A stretch of DNA of 64,000 bases from Enterobacter cloacae subsp. cloacae ATCC 13047 (GTDB taxonomy: Bacteria > Pseudomonadota > Gammaproteobacteria > Enterobacterales > Enterobacteriaceae). Under the pieces are notes generated by a model. It searched no databases, had not been told where the DNA came from, and saw only the letters and a list, made by a program, of their open reading frames with translations. Shown one piece after another: positions 44,481 through 51,892 of the stretch; the stretch's first letter is position 1; each line of letters begins with the position of its first letter. The DNA lies in contig NC_014121.1 of NCBI RefSeq assembly GCF_000025565.1, positions 3,224,001-3,288,000 on the forward strand, written 5' to 3'. Position numbers and translations under genes: made by a program.

Positions 44481-44699
44481 TTACTCCGTCGTTTGTTCTG
44501 CTGGCTGTTCGGTTTGCTCTGCCGGTACCGGCGTAAACTGCACGCGCTTCACATCGGCCGGAGCGAAGTAAAGCCACTCGCCAGTCTCGGTCGCCAGCGG
44601 CACAAATCCGTTAACCAGCTCAGGCTGACGTCGTGACATCTTGCCCGTGAAGGTTTCGCCTGTCTGGGTGGTTAGCGTGATTTGGTAGATGTCGGACAT
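44481..44699 (-). CDS. Small phage protein upstream of metallopeptidase
   Basis: The 72-residue protein, starting MSDIYQITLTTQTGETFTGKM, has a small beta barrel-like N-terminal part and a Glu/Thr/Pro-rich tail. It is separated from the metallopeptidase gene by three bases and is probably co-translated with it. No family recognised. Confidence 0.6.
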   Translation of the reverse strand: MSDIYQITLTTQTGETFTGKMSRRQPELVNGFVPLATETGEWLYFAPADVKRVQFTPVPAEQTEQPAEQTTE

Positions 44700-44765
44700 T
44701 GAGAGCCTCTTTATCCGTTTGTTGGGGTATTGCCATTACGATGAGCCTCCCCATTTTAATGGCAA

Positions 44766-44788
44766 TAAAAAACCGCCCTCAGGCGGTT
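44766..44788 (-). terminator. Terminator downstream of the secreted-protein gene
   Basis: Minus strand AACCGCC, TGAG, GGCGGTT and T6, isolating the secreted-protein gene from the packaging genes. Confidence 0.85.
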
Positions 44789-44800
44789 AAATTTTGAGAT

Positions 44801-45250
44801 TTAAAATTTTGGTGCTATGCCATATTTCGGCGTCTTTATATTCGCAGCCCAGACTTTGATATCGTTTTGAAGCAACAAAGTGAAATCTGACTTGAGATAG
44901 TTAACCATCTCGTTGACCTTGCCTGCATCATTCACTGCAAAGTGTTCAATCCTGTTAGCTCCTACTGATACACAGGTGTAAGTTGCAGGCACATCCTTCC
45001 CGTTAGCATTAAGCCGGATCTTCCTATCGCCACAACCACCATCGGACATATAGGATACGAGCATATTAGCTGACTCCCTCCCCGGTTGAGAGATACTTAT
45101 CATGACAGGCAACCCCTCTGAGGTCTGGGTAATGTCGTAGAGTACAGCATCTTTTTGATACCAGGTATTGTATTCTCTTTCCTGAAACGCTGCGTAGGAT
45201 GGAGAAGAAATCGTCGCCAGCAAAGCGATTGTAAGAGAGTGAATTTTCAT
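44801..45250 (-). CDS. Secreted hypothetical protein (moron candidate)
   Basis: The 149-residue protein has a signal peptide (MKIHSLTIALLATISSPSYA) with cleavage near residue 20. The mature part has two cysteines that could form a disulfide in the periplasm (GGCGDRK and TYTCVSV). The gene is AT-rich and bounded by its own terminator and a long AT-rich promoter region, hallmarks of a lysogenic-conversion moron. I do not recognise the family. Candidate roles are superinfection exclusion or envelope modification, both speculative. Confidence 0.72.
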   Translation of the reverse strand: MKIHSLTIALLATISSPSYAAFQEREYNTWYQKDAVLYDITQTSEGLPVMISISQPGRESANMLVSYMSDGGCGDRKIRLNANGKDVPATYTCVSVGANRIEHFAVNDAGKVNEMVNYLKSDFTLLLQNDIKVWAANIKTPKYGIAPKF

Positions 45251-45714
45251 CGGTTGCTATTGTATTGTTTAGGCAAAGTTATTATCCATATTGTGCCAAC
45301 AGCAACAACAACGTAAGATTATTCCTACTATTTTTAGTAGCGCTAAATTCCCTCTTAGCAACAGTTAAGTACCCATATATCTCATATCAATAAAGCATTA
45401 TAAATCCCGGTAATTTGCATTAAGTAAAAACTAAATCCATGATAACGAAAAAAATTTGCAATCACCTCTCAATACATTATCAGTATTTTACAGCATCAAC
45501 CTTATTTTTGGTGAGCTTTTTCGAATGGAGAACCGGCTGCTATGTTTCATCCATGATGTCTAATAACAAAGAGTCACTTATTAAACAAATAAGCGAGTAT
45601 GCCAGGCTTAACGAGCAGGAAGAAATCCAGTTGCGCAAGATAATCAGCTGATTTATTCATCTGAATAAGTCTATAACCATTATCAAGCCCACCAGCAGGT
45701 GAGCTTTGTCATGG
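45251..45714. other. AT-rich moron promoter region with a doubtful small frame
   Basis: This gap is strongly AT-rich and probably holds the promoter of the secreted-protein gene. A plus-strand frame at 45439-45651 (70 codons) opposes all neighbours. Its second half (MSNNKESLIKQISEYARLNEQ onward) looks helical and could be a 31-residue peptide, but I cannot support it. A hairpin AAGCCCACC/GGTGAGCTT lies at 45687-45708. Confidence 0.45.
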
Positions 45715-45999
45715 CTAGCAATCGGCATCTGGACGCGCTACAGCACGACAGGCCCACATGCAGGCCTCCTGCATTTTGGTACGCGCAATGGCTAGGCAAC
45801 GCAGCGCTTCAGCACGCTCGCCAGCCTCCTGAGATTTGGCCTCTACAACCTCGATAGAGAGGTGAGTGCGTTCGATATCGAGCTTCTCACAAAAGTCACG
45901 GCTAATTTCTTTCAGCTCATTCATTTGCGCGATATCGTCAGCGGTCAGGGTTCGATATCCCTTTACGGTGCTACCATCTTCCGGTTTTGCTTCGCTCAT
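45715..45999 (-). CDS. Acb2/Tad1-like nucleotide-sponge candidate
   Basis: The 94-residue, mostly helical protein has the pattern GYRTLTADDIAQMNELKEI near its N terminus and RCLAIARTKMQEACMWACRAVARPD at its C terminus. This matches what I know of the Acb2/Tad1 hairpin family, small phage proteins that bind cyclic nucleotides or gcADPR and so block CBASS or Thoeris defence. GAGG lies before the ATG. It is the gene after Rz, separated by nine bases, so it would be made late unless it has its own promoter. The binding function is inferred from sequence pattern only. Confidence 0.6.
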   Translation of the reverse strand: MSEAKPEDGSTVKGYRTLTADDIAQMNELKEISRDFCEKLDIERTHLSIEVVEAKSQEAGERAEALRCLAIARTKMQEACMWACRAVARPDADC

Positions 46000-46008
46000 A
46001 AATCCTCT

Positions 46009-46473
46009 TTAATTAAGACACTGCTCTTTGATGTAGTCCTGCATGCCGCGAATCATCTTGTCAGCGGTTGCAATCCCGTCCCGGTGATCGAAATAATTCC
46101 GTCGAGCGTCTGGAGTAAGTTCGGGGGCTCCTGCATCATCCACGCCGGGGGCGGAGGTGGCTTTGGACACTCCAGGGCAGGTTGCGGCGATGCGCAGCCG
46201 TTTAGCGCCAGAATCGACATCCCGACGCAAATCGTTAATGGTTTTTTTCGCATCGGACAATTCCTTCGTGTATTTGGCATCCAGCGCAGCGACATCCCGC
46301 TGGCGCACCTGCATATCTTTGATGGTGTCGTTAGCCAGGCGGAGATTCTCGGTCGCCTTGTCGCGCTGGTCCTTGTAGGTGATGGCGTTGTCGCGGTAGT
46401 GGTTAATCGCCCAAGCCATGGAAACCAGCAGGCAGATAACGACAGCACTGATGATGGCTGTTAATCGGCTCAT
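46009..46473 (-). CDS. Rz-like i-spanin
   Basis: The 154-residue inner-membrane spanin has an N-terminal transmembrane helix ([20 protein letters not shown]) followed by a long periplasmic coiled coil. ATG 46473 is preferred over an upstream GTG at 46485. It acts with the Rz1 lipoprotein to fuse the inner and outer membranes in the last step of lysis. It slightly overlaps the endolysin gene. Confidence 0.86.
   Translation of the reverse strand: MSRLTAIISAVVICLLVSMAWAINHYRDNAITYKDQRDKATENLRLANDTIKDMQVRQRDVAALDAKYTKELSDAKKTINDLRRDVDSGAKRLRIAATCPGVSKATSAPGVDDAGAPELTPDARRNYFDHRDGIATADKMIRGMQDYIKEQCLN
46053..46253 (-). CDS. Rz1-like o-spanin, embedded in Rz
   Basis: A 66-residue lipoprotein in another frame inside Rz: signal [20 protein letters not shown] with lipobox LNGC, then a proline-rich mature part (CPKPPPPP). 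The start at 46253 is the in-frame ATG giving the proper signal peptide. Embedded Rz1 genes of this kind are the rule in lambdoid phages. Confidence 0.82.
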   Translation of the reverse strand: MRKKPLTICVGMSILALNGCASPQPALECPKPPPPPAWMMQEPPNLLQTLDGIISITGTGLQPLTR

Positions 46474-46964
46474 TTCTGGCCCCACTCACAAACTTCACGC
46501 TCAATCTCGCGCCGGGTGATAAGCCCCTTCCACTGCTTGCCACCGGCATACGTCCAGCGCTGCAGTTCTTTGCATGCACCCGGAACATCACCGGAGTTAA
46601 GCTTCTTCAGCAGCGTCGAGCTGGCAAAAGCACCAGAGCCAACGTTGTAGGTAAAGGAGTAAAGCGCTGCACGGGTAGGCTCAGGGATACGAACCTTGAT
46701 CAGCGGGTCGATGGAATCTGCCACTTTTCGCAGATCCGACTTCAAAAGGTTATCGCATTCTTTGTCGGTGTAGCGGTGACCGCGGCGAATGTCGGTACCG
46801 GTGTGCCCATCGCAAACAGTCCAGACGCCGACCACATCCTGATAGGCGTAATAGCGCCGCCCTTCCAGTCCATCCGCATTGCCCAGCATTACTGCAGCAA
46901 TCGTGATTGCTCCGGATCCGCCAACAATGGCACCCACCAGCTTATTCCTCAATGTTGGGTTCAT
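46470..46964 (-). CDS. SAR endolysin (GH24 lysozyme)
   Basis: The 164-residue muramidase has the catalytic triad Glu34, Asp43 and Thr49 with the exact E-x8-D-x5-T spacing of T4/P21 lysozymes. The N-terminal hydrophobic segment, weak and Gly/Ala-rich ([19 protein letters not shown]), is a signal-arrest-release domain, so the enzyme is exported by Sec and activated on release from the membrane. It overlaps the pinholin gene by 23 bp. Confidence 0.9.
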   Translation of the reverse strand: MNPTLRNKLVGAIVGGSGAITIAAVMLGNADGLEGRRYYAYQDVVGVWTVCDGHTGTDIRRGHRYTDKECDNLLKSDLRKVADSIDPLIKVRIPEPTRAALYSFTYNVGSGAFASSTLLKKLNSGDVPGACKELQRWTYAGGKQWKGLITRREIEREVCEWGQK

Positions 46965-47166
46965 CTCGGCTCCTGCTACGGCGGTTGTCTTCGCGGATCT
47001 TGAAATAGAGGTTTGTCAGATACGTCAGTACGGCAATGATGATACCCACCAGCACGCCGATAGCGTTCCACTGCTCGGGGCTGTAGGCATTAAGCATGCC
47101 GTTTAGGATGCTCCCGGCTGAAGCGCCATAGGCAGCACCAGTGGTTATTTTTTCCATGCGATACAT
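46942..47166 (-). CDS. Pinholin (phage 21 S-like, class II), dual-start
   Basis: The 74-residue holin has two transmembrane helices and a charged C-terminal tail ([13 protein letters not shown]), very like phage 21 S. It begins MYRMEK: as in S21 (MKSMDK) there are two Met codons three apart with a basic residue between them. A 74-residue antiholin and a 71-residue holin (from 47157) are therefore expected. Pinholins depolarise the membrane and release the SAR endolysin, encoded next. Confidence 0.88.
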   Translation of the reverse strand: MYRMEKITTGAAYGASAGSILNGMLNAYSPEQWNAIGVLVGIIIAVLTYLTNLYFKIREDNRRSRSRDEPNIEE

Positions 47167-47354
47167 GCTCTCACCTCGCGTAGTTAGCGGGTGCTGTGTG
47201 TGTTTGAAAAGGGTCAGGCCCTCGGGACGATTTAACAAGAAGGCATGTCGAGGATGGTTCCCGGGGCCTGGAATAAAAAACCTGGCGACAAGCCAGGAAG
47301 ATGAGGGTAAGGCAATGTCGGCTCTCTGGCCGAAGGGTCCCAGGTAGTGGGTTC

Positions 47355-47429
47355 TGGTGCCGGGCAAAGGAATCGAACCTCTGACGCGCAACTTACAAGG
47401 CTGCCGTTCTGCCACTGAACTAGACCGGC
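47355..47429 (-). tRNA. tRNA-Thr(UGU), prophage-borne
   Basis: A full cloverleaf: acceptor GCCGGTC/GCCCGGC (one mismatch), D stem GTTC/GAAC, anticodon arm GCAGC-CTTGTAA-GTTGC (anticodon TGT), T arm AGAGG-TTCGATT-CCTTT and encoded CCA. It is last of a three-tRNA array ahead of the lysis genes. Confidence 0.85.
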
Positions 47430-47434
47430 GAATT

Positions 47435-47508
47435 TGGAGCATCTGGCGGGATCGAACCCGCATCTTCTGGTTGGAAGCCAGACGTAATTCCCAAACTACG
47501 ACAGATGC
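47435..47508 (-). tRNA. tRNA-Gly(UCC), prophage-borne
   Basis: Perfect acceptor GCATCTG/CAGATGC, anticodon arm TCTGG-CTTCCAA-CCAGA (anticodon TCC), T loop TTCGATC and encoded TCCA end. It is the middle tRNA of the array, with 5-bp spacers. Confidence 0.9.
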
Positions 47509-47513
47509 AGAAT

Positions 47514-47588
47514 TGGCGGGACAGGAAGGATTCGAACCTTCGACCATTCGGTTAACAGCCGAACGCACAACCGCTGTGCTTCTGACCC
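47514..47588 (-). tRNA. tRNA-Asn(GUU), prophage-borne
   Basis: Acceptor GGGTCAG/CTGTCCC (one mismatch), D stem GCAC/GTGC, anticodon arm TTCGG-CTGTTAA-CCGAA (anticodon GTT), T arm GAAGG-TTCGAAT-CCTTC and encoded GCCA end. It is the first tRNA in transcription order, just after a terminator. Confidence 0.88.
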
Positions 47589-47594
47589 TGAAAC

Positions 47595-47623
47595 GAAAAA
47601 GCCCCGCACGATGGCGAGGCTCT
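47595..47623 (-). terminator. Terminator between HNH gene and tRNA array
   Basis: Minus strand GAGCCTCGCC, loop, GCGGGGC and T5. It probably stops early transcripts at the head of the late operon unless Q-modified polymerase reads through. Confidence 0.75.
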
Positions 47624-47831
47624 TAATTCTATGTCGACCTACGAAGCTATGGCGACGATATCAGATTTACATGAAATATATGCGTTTCAGTTCGGTTTTG
47701 CAAGCCTGAAGTGATTAGCAATTCTGTATGCTATATCCGCTCTTTTTACATCATCGTAGAGACCTAAGTACTCGCGCTTTCCGTCTATAAGAATTTGAGC
47801 CTGCCACTTTTTGGCCTTCTTGTTGAAGTAA

Positions 47832-47836
47832 ATGCC
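47832..47836. repeat. Target duplication ATGCC, left copy
   Basis: ATGCC directly precedes the IS2-group element and recurs directly after it (49173-49177). Five bases is the usual duplication for this group. Confidence 0.85.
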
Positions 47837-47900
47837 TGATGTAGCCCCCTGAAACACCAGACAGTAGCTGTATCTCCAGATAAGAGATAGGCTTGAATAT

Positions 47901-48296
47901 ATGTCTAACACTAACACCAATTTTGAGATGACCGGGATCCTGTTAGGGCAAGAAGTCCGTAAACGTAAAACTCCTCAGGAGAAGATCGCCATTATCCAGC
48001 AGACGATGGAGCCGGGTATGAATGTCTCCCATGTCGCCCGCCTGCATGGTATCCAGCCCAGCCTGCTGTTTAAGTGGAAGAAGCAATATCAGGAAGGCAG
48101 CCTCACCGCCGTTGCGGCTGGAGAGGAAGTCGTTCCTGCTTCTGAGCTTACTGCTGCTCTGAAGCAGGTCCGGGAGCTTCAGCGCCTTCTGGGCAAGAAG
48201 ACGATGGAAGTTGAGATCCTGAAAGAAGCCGTGGAGTACGGTCAGTCGCGAAAATGGATAGCGCACGCGCCCTTGTTGCCAAAGGACGGGGAATAG
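47901..48296 (+). CDS. IS2-group OrfA (DNA-binding transposase subunit)
   Basis: The 131-residue protein has a helix-turn-helix ([24 protein letters not shown]) followed by a leucine zipper ([20 protein letters not shown]), clearly homologous to IS2 InsC. Alone it represses or binds the ends. Fusion with OrfB by -1 frameshifting would give the transposase. The overlap with OrfB is 43 bp. Confidence 0.9.
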   Translation: MSNTNTNFEMTGILLGQEVRKRKTPQEKIAIIQQTMEPGMNVSHVARLHGIQPSLLFKWKKQYQEGSLTAVAAGEEVVPASELTAALKQVRELQRLLGKKTMEVEILKEAVEYGQSRKWIAHAPLLPKDGE

Positions 48297-49135
48297 CCAT
48301 GGTCAGCCGGACCATGGGCGTGTCGCGTGCGCAACTGTCACTGCGGATTAACCGTTCTGCCGACTGGCAGGACAGGCGCTGTAACCGGCGTAATGAAGAA
48401 GCAGACGCAGAAATACTGTCGGCTATCCTCAACATTATCAGCGATATGCCGAGTTATGGTTATCGACGCGTGTGGGGCATCCTGCGCAAGCAACGTCGCA
48501 CAGAGGGACAGCCACCTGTGAATGCCAAACGGCTTTACAGGATAATGAGCGAGCATAACCTGTTGTTGTTGCATCACAAACCAGAGCGACCGAAGCGTGA
48601 ACATAAGGGCAAGATAGCGGTGGCAGAAAGCGATATGCGCTGGTGTTCAGATGGCTTCGAGTTCGGCTGCGACAACGGCGAAAAACTGCGGGTAACGTTC
48701 GCGCTGGACTGCTGCGACCGTGAGGCCATAGACTGGGCAGCAAGCACGGGAGGCTATGACAGTTCGACCGTGCAGGATGTGATGCTGAGGTCGGTGGAAA
48801 AGCGCTTCGGCGACAGGCTGCCCGACACAGCGGTGCAGTGGCTGACGGACAACGGTTCAGCATATACCGCGCATGAAACGCGGAGGTTCGCCAAAGAGCT
48901 GAATCTGGAGCCATGTACAACAGCGGTGAGCAGCCCGCAGAGCAATGGCATGGCCGAACGGTTCGTGAAGACGATGAAGGAAGACTATATCGCGTTCATG
49001 CCGAAACCGGATGTGAGAACAGCCCTGCGAAACCTTGCAGCGGCGTTCACGCATTACAATGAAAATCACCCGCATAGTGCGCTGGGATATCACTCTCCGA
49101 GAGAATACCGGCGGCAGCGGGCATCGTTAACTTAA
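48254..49135 (+). CDS. IS2-group OrfB (DDE transposase)
   Basis: The 293-residue protein has the rve-type DDE catalytic core: RWCSDGFEF with the first Asp, WLTDNGSAY with the second, and [10 protein letters not shown] with the Glu region. It is homologous to IS2 InsD. The canonical A6G slip site of IS2 is reduced here to CGAAAATGG, with ATG of OrfB formed exactly at the slip point, so fusion efficiency may differ. The frame is intact. Confidence 0.88.
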   Translation: MDSARALVAKGRGIAMVSRTMGVSRAQLSLRINRSADWQDRRCNRRNEEADAEILSAILNIISDMPSYGYRRVWGILRKQRRTEGQPPVNAKRLYRIMSEHNLLLLHHKPERPKREHKGKIAVAESDMRWCSDGFEFGCDNGEKLRVTFALDCCDREAIDWAASTGGYDSSTVQDVMLRSVEKRFGDRLPDTAVQWLTDNGSAYTAHETRRFAKELNLEPCTTAVSSPQSNGMAERFVKTMKEDYIAFMPKPDVRTALRNLAAAFTHYNENHPHSALGYHSPREYRRQRASLT

Positions 49136-49509
49136 GATACAAAAGCTGTCCGGAAATGGCGGGTCAAGATCAATGCCCTTGCTTCCTGATGTGTTGTTTT
49201 TGTACATGCCAGTGTTGAGGGAGTTTAGTTGGCTGGTTGCCTCTCTTAGATTGGCAATCCTGTTGTCATTTCTTATTCTGTTTATGTGATCTATCTCTTT
49301 TTCCGGCAAATATCCATGAACATAAAGCCATGCTAAACGATGGGAGAGATATATTTTTCCTGAAATGGTTATCCTCTCGTAACCAAGTCTATCTATATGC
49401 CCAGCCACTCTTCCTACCACTACATTCTGACGTTTTTTTATCCACGTAAATACGCCCGTCTTCTCGTCATAACTTAGAAGCTCTTTTAACGTGCTCTGGT
49501 TAATCTTTT

Positions 49510-50187
49510 TCATTTTTGAGCCTCTGAGTTTGTCGCCTTTTGTTGTGAACGTGATCGCGTTACGGAGATAAGCGCACCGCTATCGAGCCGCTTAAAGCTG
49601 TTACGCATAGCCAGCCAGTGAGGCAGATACGTTTCTGTCCAGGTGGATTTAGCCACGCCCACCAGCTCCGCCAACGCATGATATTCATACGTCTCACGCC
49701 CTGCCAGCTCCGCTTTGACGTCCTGCGCCGCCAGCCAGATAAGTTTCTTCATCCGATCCATCGTCTTGCCGGCTACTTTCTTCGCACCGAGTTGTTCCCG
49801 GAATTCTGCCCAAGCCCACTGAGTGATCGCCACCTGGTACTCGAACCGGATGTTCTCGCTGTAGTTCCACAGCAGCCATGCTTTCTGGTGGTCTTCAAGC
49901 GACAGGACAGCGCGGCGCCAGGATGCGGTCACGAACTCTACCGGACTTACAAGCGCGATTGACGAGCCCTTGGCGCGGGACTGACTACCGCTCATCGGCG
50001 GACCGTCTGGGTTGACCATGCGCTGCTTATCCCTGTCGAATACCTTTTTCCGGCCCCGGCTGCGCGCCGTCGCGGTGAATTGCGCATTCTCGGCGAAAGC
50101 TACCAGTTGCCCTTTCGTCGCCCCGCTGAGGTCTGCGGTCGCCACAATAAGCTGCTGACGTACGTATTCCAGTTGCAGACTGTTCAT
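49510..50187 (-). CDS. Phage antitermination protein Q
   Basis: The 225-residue protein resembles the family annotated as bacteriophage antitermination protein Q (MNSLQLEYVRQQLIVATADLS at the start, VEFVTASWRRAVLSLEDHQKAW mid-protein, LPHW near the C terminus). It should load onto RNA polymerase at the late promoter and let it read through terminators into the tRNA, lysis and structural genes. It overlaps the HNH start by four bases and the upstream tiny gene by four bases. Confidence 0.8.
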   Translation of the reverse strand: MNSLQLEYVRQQLIVATADLSGATKGQLVAFAENAQFTATARSRGRKKVFDRDKQRMVNPDGPPMSGSQSRAKGSSIALVSPVEFVTASWRRAVLSLEDHQKAWLLWNYSENIRFEYQVAITQWAWAEFREQLGAKKVAGKTMDRMKKLIWLAAQDVKAELAGRETYEYHALAELVGVAKSTWTETYLPHWLAMRNSFKRLDSGALISVTRSRSQQKATNSEAQK

Positions 50188-50300
50188 GCGGCTTCCTTAT
50201 GTGGCTGATTGGTTTTGGTCTGGCTGTGCTTTGCTACTGGCGGCAGGCTGGCGCGCTTAACGCTTTCTGCCTGGTACCGGATAATCTGGTCACGGGTCAT
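50184..50300 (-). CDS. Tiny coupled nin-region gene, 38 residues
   Basis: Reads MTRDQIIRYQAESVKRASLP and on to a basic tail. Its ATG overlaps the stop of the gene before it and its TGA overlaps the ATG of Q, so it is embedded in an unbroken chain of stop-start overlaps. That coupling is the main support. Function unknown. Confidence 0.55.
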   Translation of the reverse strand: MTRDQIIRYQAESVKRASLPPVAKHSQTKTNQPHKEAA

Positions 50301-50476
50301 TGCTGAATCCTCAACGCTGCCTCAAGGTCTGACTGCGGGATTGCCAGAAGCGTCCTTCGCTGCTCGGCGGTGATGTTACGCATCCCCATGAAAACAATGC
50401 CTGCAGGAGTCTTTACAGCGGCGACATGCTTTGAGCGATACCAGTTGAGTAAAGCGAGGGTGTTATGGGTGCTCAT
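50297..50476 (-). CDS. Small coupled nin-region gene, 59 residues
   Basis: Reads MSTHNTLALLNWYRSKHVAA and ends with helical EQRRTLLAIPQSDLEAAL. Its start overlaps the ninG stop (ATGA) and its stop overlaps the next start. It is a small soluble helical protein without recognised family. The tight overlaps on both sides argue that it is translated. Confidence 0.62.
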   Translation of the reverse strand: MSTHNTLALLNWYRSKHVAAVKTPAGIVFMGMRNITAEQRRTLLAIPQSDLEAALRIQQ

Positions 50477-51117
50477 GCTGCCTCCTGTCGGCGGGCGCGG
50501 CGTTTTTCCAGCGCGCGGGCTTTGCGTGTGAAAATGGATTTGATGCGCTGAAGGTATGGGATATCGAAGCGGCGCGGATCGTTATCAGATTCAAGGCGCT
50601 CGACACGTTCCTGTCCGATACGCTCAATCAGACGGATCCGGTACTCGACAGCATTGCCGCTCAACTGCCGGTTGCAGCGGGTGCAAGCGGAGTGGACGTT
50701 AAACACGTTGAATTTGAGATGCGATGCAGCGCCGCGCGAACGGTAATGGCTGGCGTCAATGGCGCTGCCTGTCAGGTAATTGCTCTTGCCGATGAGTGGA
50801 TTGCCGCAGCTGACGCATTCTTTTCCCTCGTCCCGGATCCGTATGTAGCGGTTGAAGGCCGATTGGGCTTCTTTATCCCACTGAGCTTTAGTCTTGAATG
50901 ACTCGCGCTTGGCCTTGCGACGCTGGCGGCCTGCCTTCTCTTCGGCGCGCTGGCGCTGAGCTTCCTTCTGCTGAGCGGCTTCGCGGGCTTTTGCGGTCTG
51001 TTCTTTGCCGATAGCGCTGGCGCACTCGAATGAGCAAACTACCTGCCCGTCGCGGACCGGGTGGAACCACTGACGACAAGCTTTATGGGCGCACTTGCGG
51101 CGCGGTAACTTAGCCAT
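50473..51117 (-). CDS. ninG: NinG (Rap) recombination endonuclease
   Basis: The 214-residue protein matches lambda NinG/Rap: an N-terminal cysteine cluster (RKCAHKACRQWFHP and VCSFEC), a Lys/Arg/Glu-rich helical linker, and a C-terminal HNH-like zinc region (CVSCGNP, then ASHYRSRGA and NVHSACTRCNR). Rap cuts recombination junctions during phage recombination. It lies in the nin block between ninB and Q as in lambdoid phages. Confidence 0.9.
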   Translation of the reverse strand: MAKLPRRKCAHKACRQWFHPVRDGQVVCSFECASAIGKEQTAKAREAAQQKEAQRQRAEEKAGRQRRKAKRESFKTKAQWDKEAQSAFNRYIRIRDEGKECVSCGNPLIGKSNYLTGSAIDASHYRSRGAASHLKFNVFNVHSACTRCNRQLSGNAVEYRIRLIERIGQERVERLESDNDPRRFDIPYLQRIKSIFTRKARALEKRRARRQEAA

Positions 51118-51280
51118 TCGCCCTCCGCGCCGCGAGACGCAGCCATTTCTGATCCACTAGGCGGGCGGTGTAGTCTTTCAGTGTCGGGATGTCGGACGGA
51201 TTAACCACGGGCTTGCGCTGACGGCGAGTCGGAACGCGGAAGATTTCGTTTGTGATGACGCGTGCGAGAGGATTATTCAT
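51110..51280 (-). CDS. Small basic nin-region gene, 56 residues
   Basis: Reads MNNPLARVITNEIFRVPTRR, basic throughout. Its ATG overlaps the ninB stop (ATGA) and its 3' end overlaps ninG by 8 bp. It is conserved in position with small nin genes of lambdoid phages, but I do not recognise which. It may bind nucleic acid, judging by charge only. Confidence 0.58.
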   Translation of the reverse strand: MNNPLARVITNEIFRVPTRRQRKPVVNPSDIPTLKDYTARLVDQKWLRLAARRANG

Positions 51281-51714
51281 GCAAGCCTCCCAAAATAATC
51301 GCCACGATAACGGACATCGCGAAGTTGGATGTTCTGGCTGACGGCGAAAGCCTGGGTGTACTCAATCAGGCTGTTCATCCGCTTGATCCCCATCGATGAG
51401 GTGCTTTCGCGAATTGCCACCAATTCCCCCTCAAGCCCGGCAATAACCTTCCCCTGCCCTCCAGTGGCAATGGAGTGACCGGAGACCAAAATTGATTTCC
51501 ACGACGGAAGCGACCAAGCAGACCCAGCCCACTGAATGCGATGCTTTGCCAGGTCGCCGCAAAGCGCGTGGAACAGTGAATTCTGGGGAAGGGTGCGCTT
51601 AGGGTCGGCAAAACTCACCACTAGCGGGAAATCTGCGTTTACAGGCTGCTTGTTGATGTAGTCGATGAGGTTGCGGCGAACCTGCTCGTCGCGTAGGTAG
51701 AATTTGATACTCAT
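51277..51714 (-). CDS. ninB: NinB recombination mediator (Orf)
   Basis: The 145-residue protein is homologous to lambda NinB/Orf (SFADPKRTLPQNSLFHALCGDLA and the C-terminal MNSLIEYTQAFAVSQNIQL). Orf helps strand exchange by loading recombinase on SSB-coated DNA, replacing RecFOR. AAGGAGG precedes the ATG. Its presence without exo, bet or gam shows that the recombination module was cut by the loss of the early region. Confidence 0.9.
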   Translation of the reverse strand: MSIKFYLRDEQVRRNLIDYINKQPVNADFPLVVSFADPKRTLPQNSLFHALCGDLAKHRIQWAGSAWSLPSWKSILVSGHSIATGGQGKVIAGLEGELVAIRESTSSMGIKRMNSLIEYTQAFAVSQNIQLRDVRYRGDYFGRLA

Positions 51715-51892
51715 ACGGCCTCCTTAACGGAAACCGCAGAATGCAGAAAATCGCAGGTGCATTTCTGCATCTGTGACAAGGTGAGGAGTTCAGATTGTGG
51801 TCGCATTTAAGTCCCCTTAAATGCGCAGAAGTCACCGGAGTTGTTCAGGCTCCGATGACATGATTATGGCGGGTTGATTATGGAAAATCAAT

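Larger units (their letters stand above)
47837..49172 (+). mobile_element. IS2-group insertion sequence (IS3 family), 1336 bp
   Basis: The ends TGATGTAGCCCCC ... GACAG (left) and, inverted, TGATCTTGACCC ... GACAG (right) form imperfect terminal repeats and are flanked by a 5-bp direct repeat. Two overlapping frames match InsC/InsD of IS2. The length is close to that of IS2 (about 1331 bp). It is complete, fairly recent by its clean duplication, and has disrupted the HNH endonuclease gene. Confidence 0.88.
47687..49513 (-). pseudogene. HNH-AP2 endonuclease gene split by an IS2-group element
   Basis: The 5' part (49513 down to the insertion) encodes an HNH domain (KIYLSHRLAWLYVHGYLPEKEIDHINRIRNDNRIANLR in segments). 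The 3' part, ending at 47687, encodes an AP2-type DNA-binding domain (YFNKKAKKWQAQILIDGKRE, then YLGLYDD). Removing the IS and one copy of the 5-bp duplication restores a single frame of about 161 residues through NNTSGSKGI-YFNKK. This is a free-standing homing endonuclease of the kind that sits beside antiterminator genes in lambdoid phages. It is inactive now unless the IS excises precisely. Confidence 0.85.

Noticed and set aside
45439..45651. Plus-strand frame of 70 codons in the moron gap
   Set aside because: It opposes all neighbours, is very AT-rich, has no good SD at its first ATG and no recognisable domain. At most a 31-residue peptide is possible.
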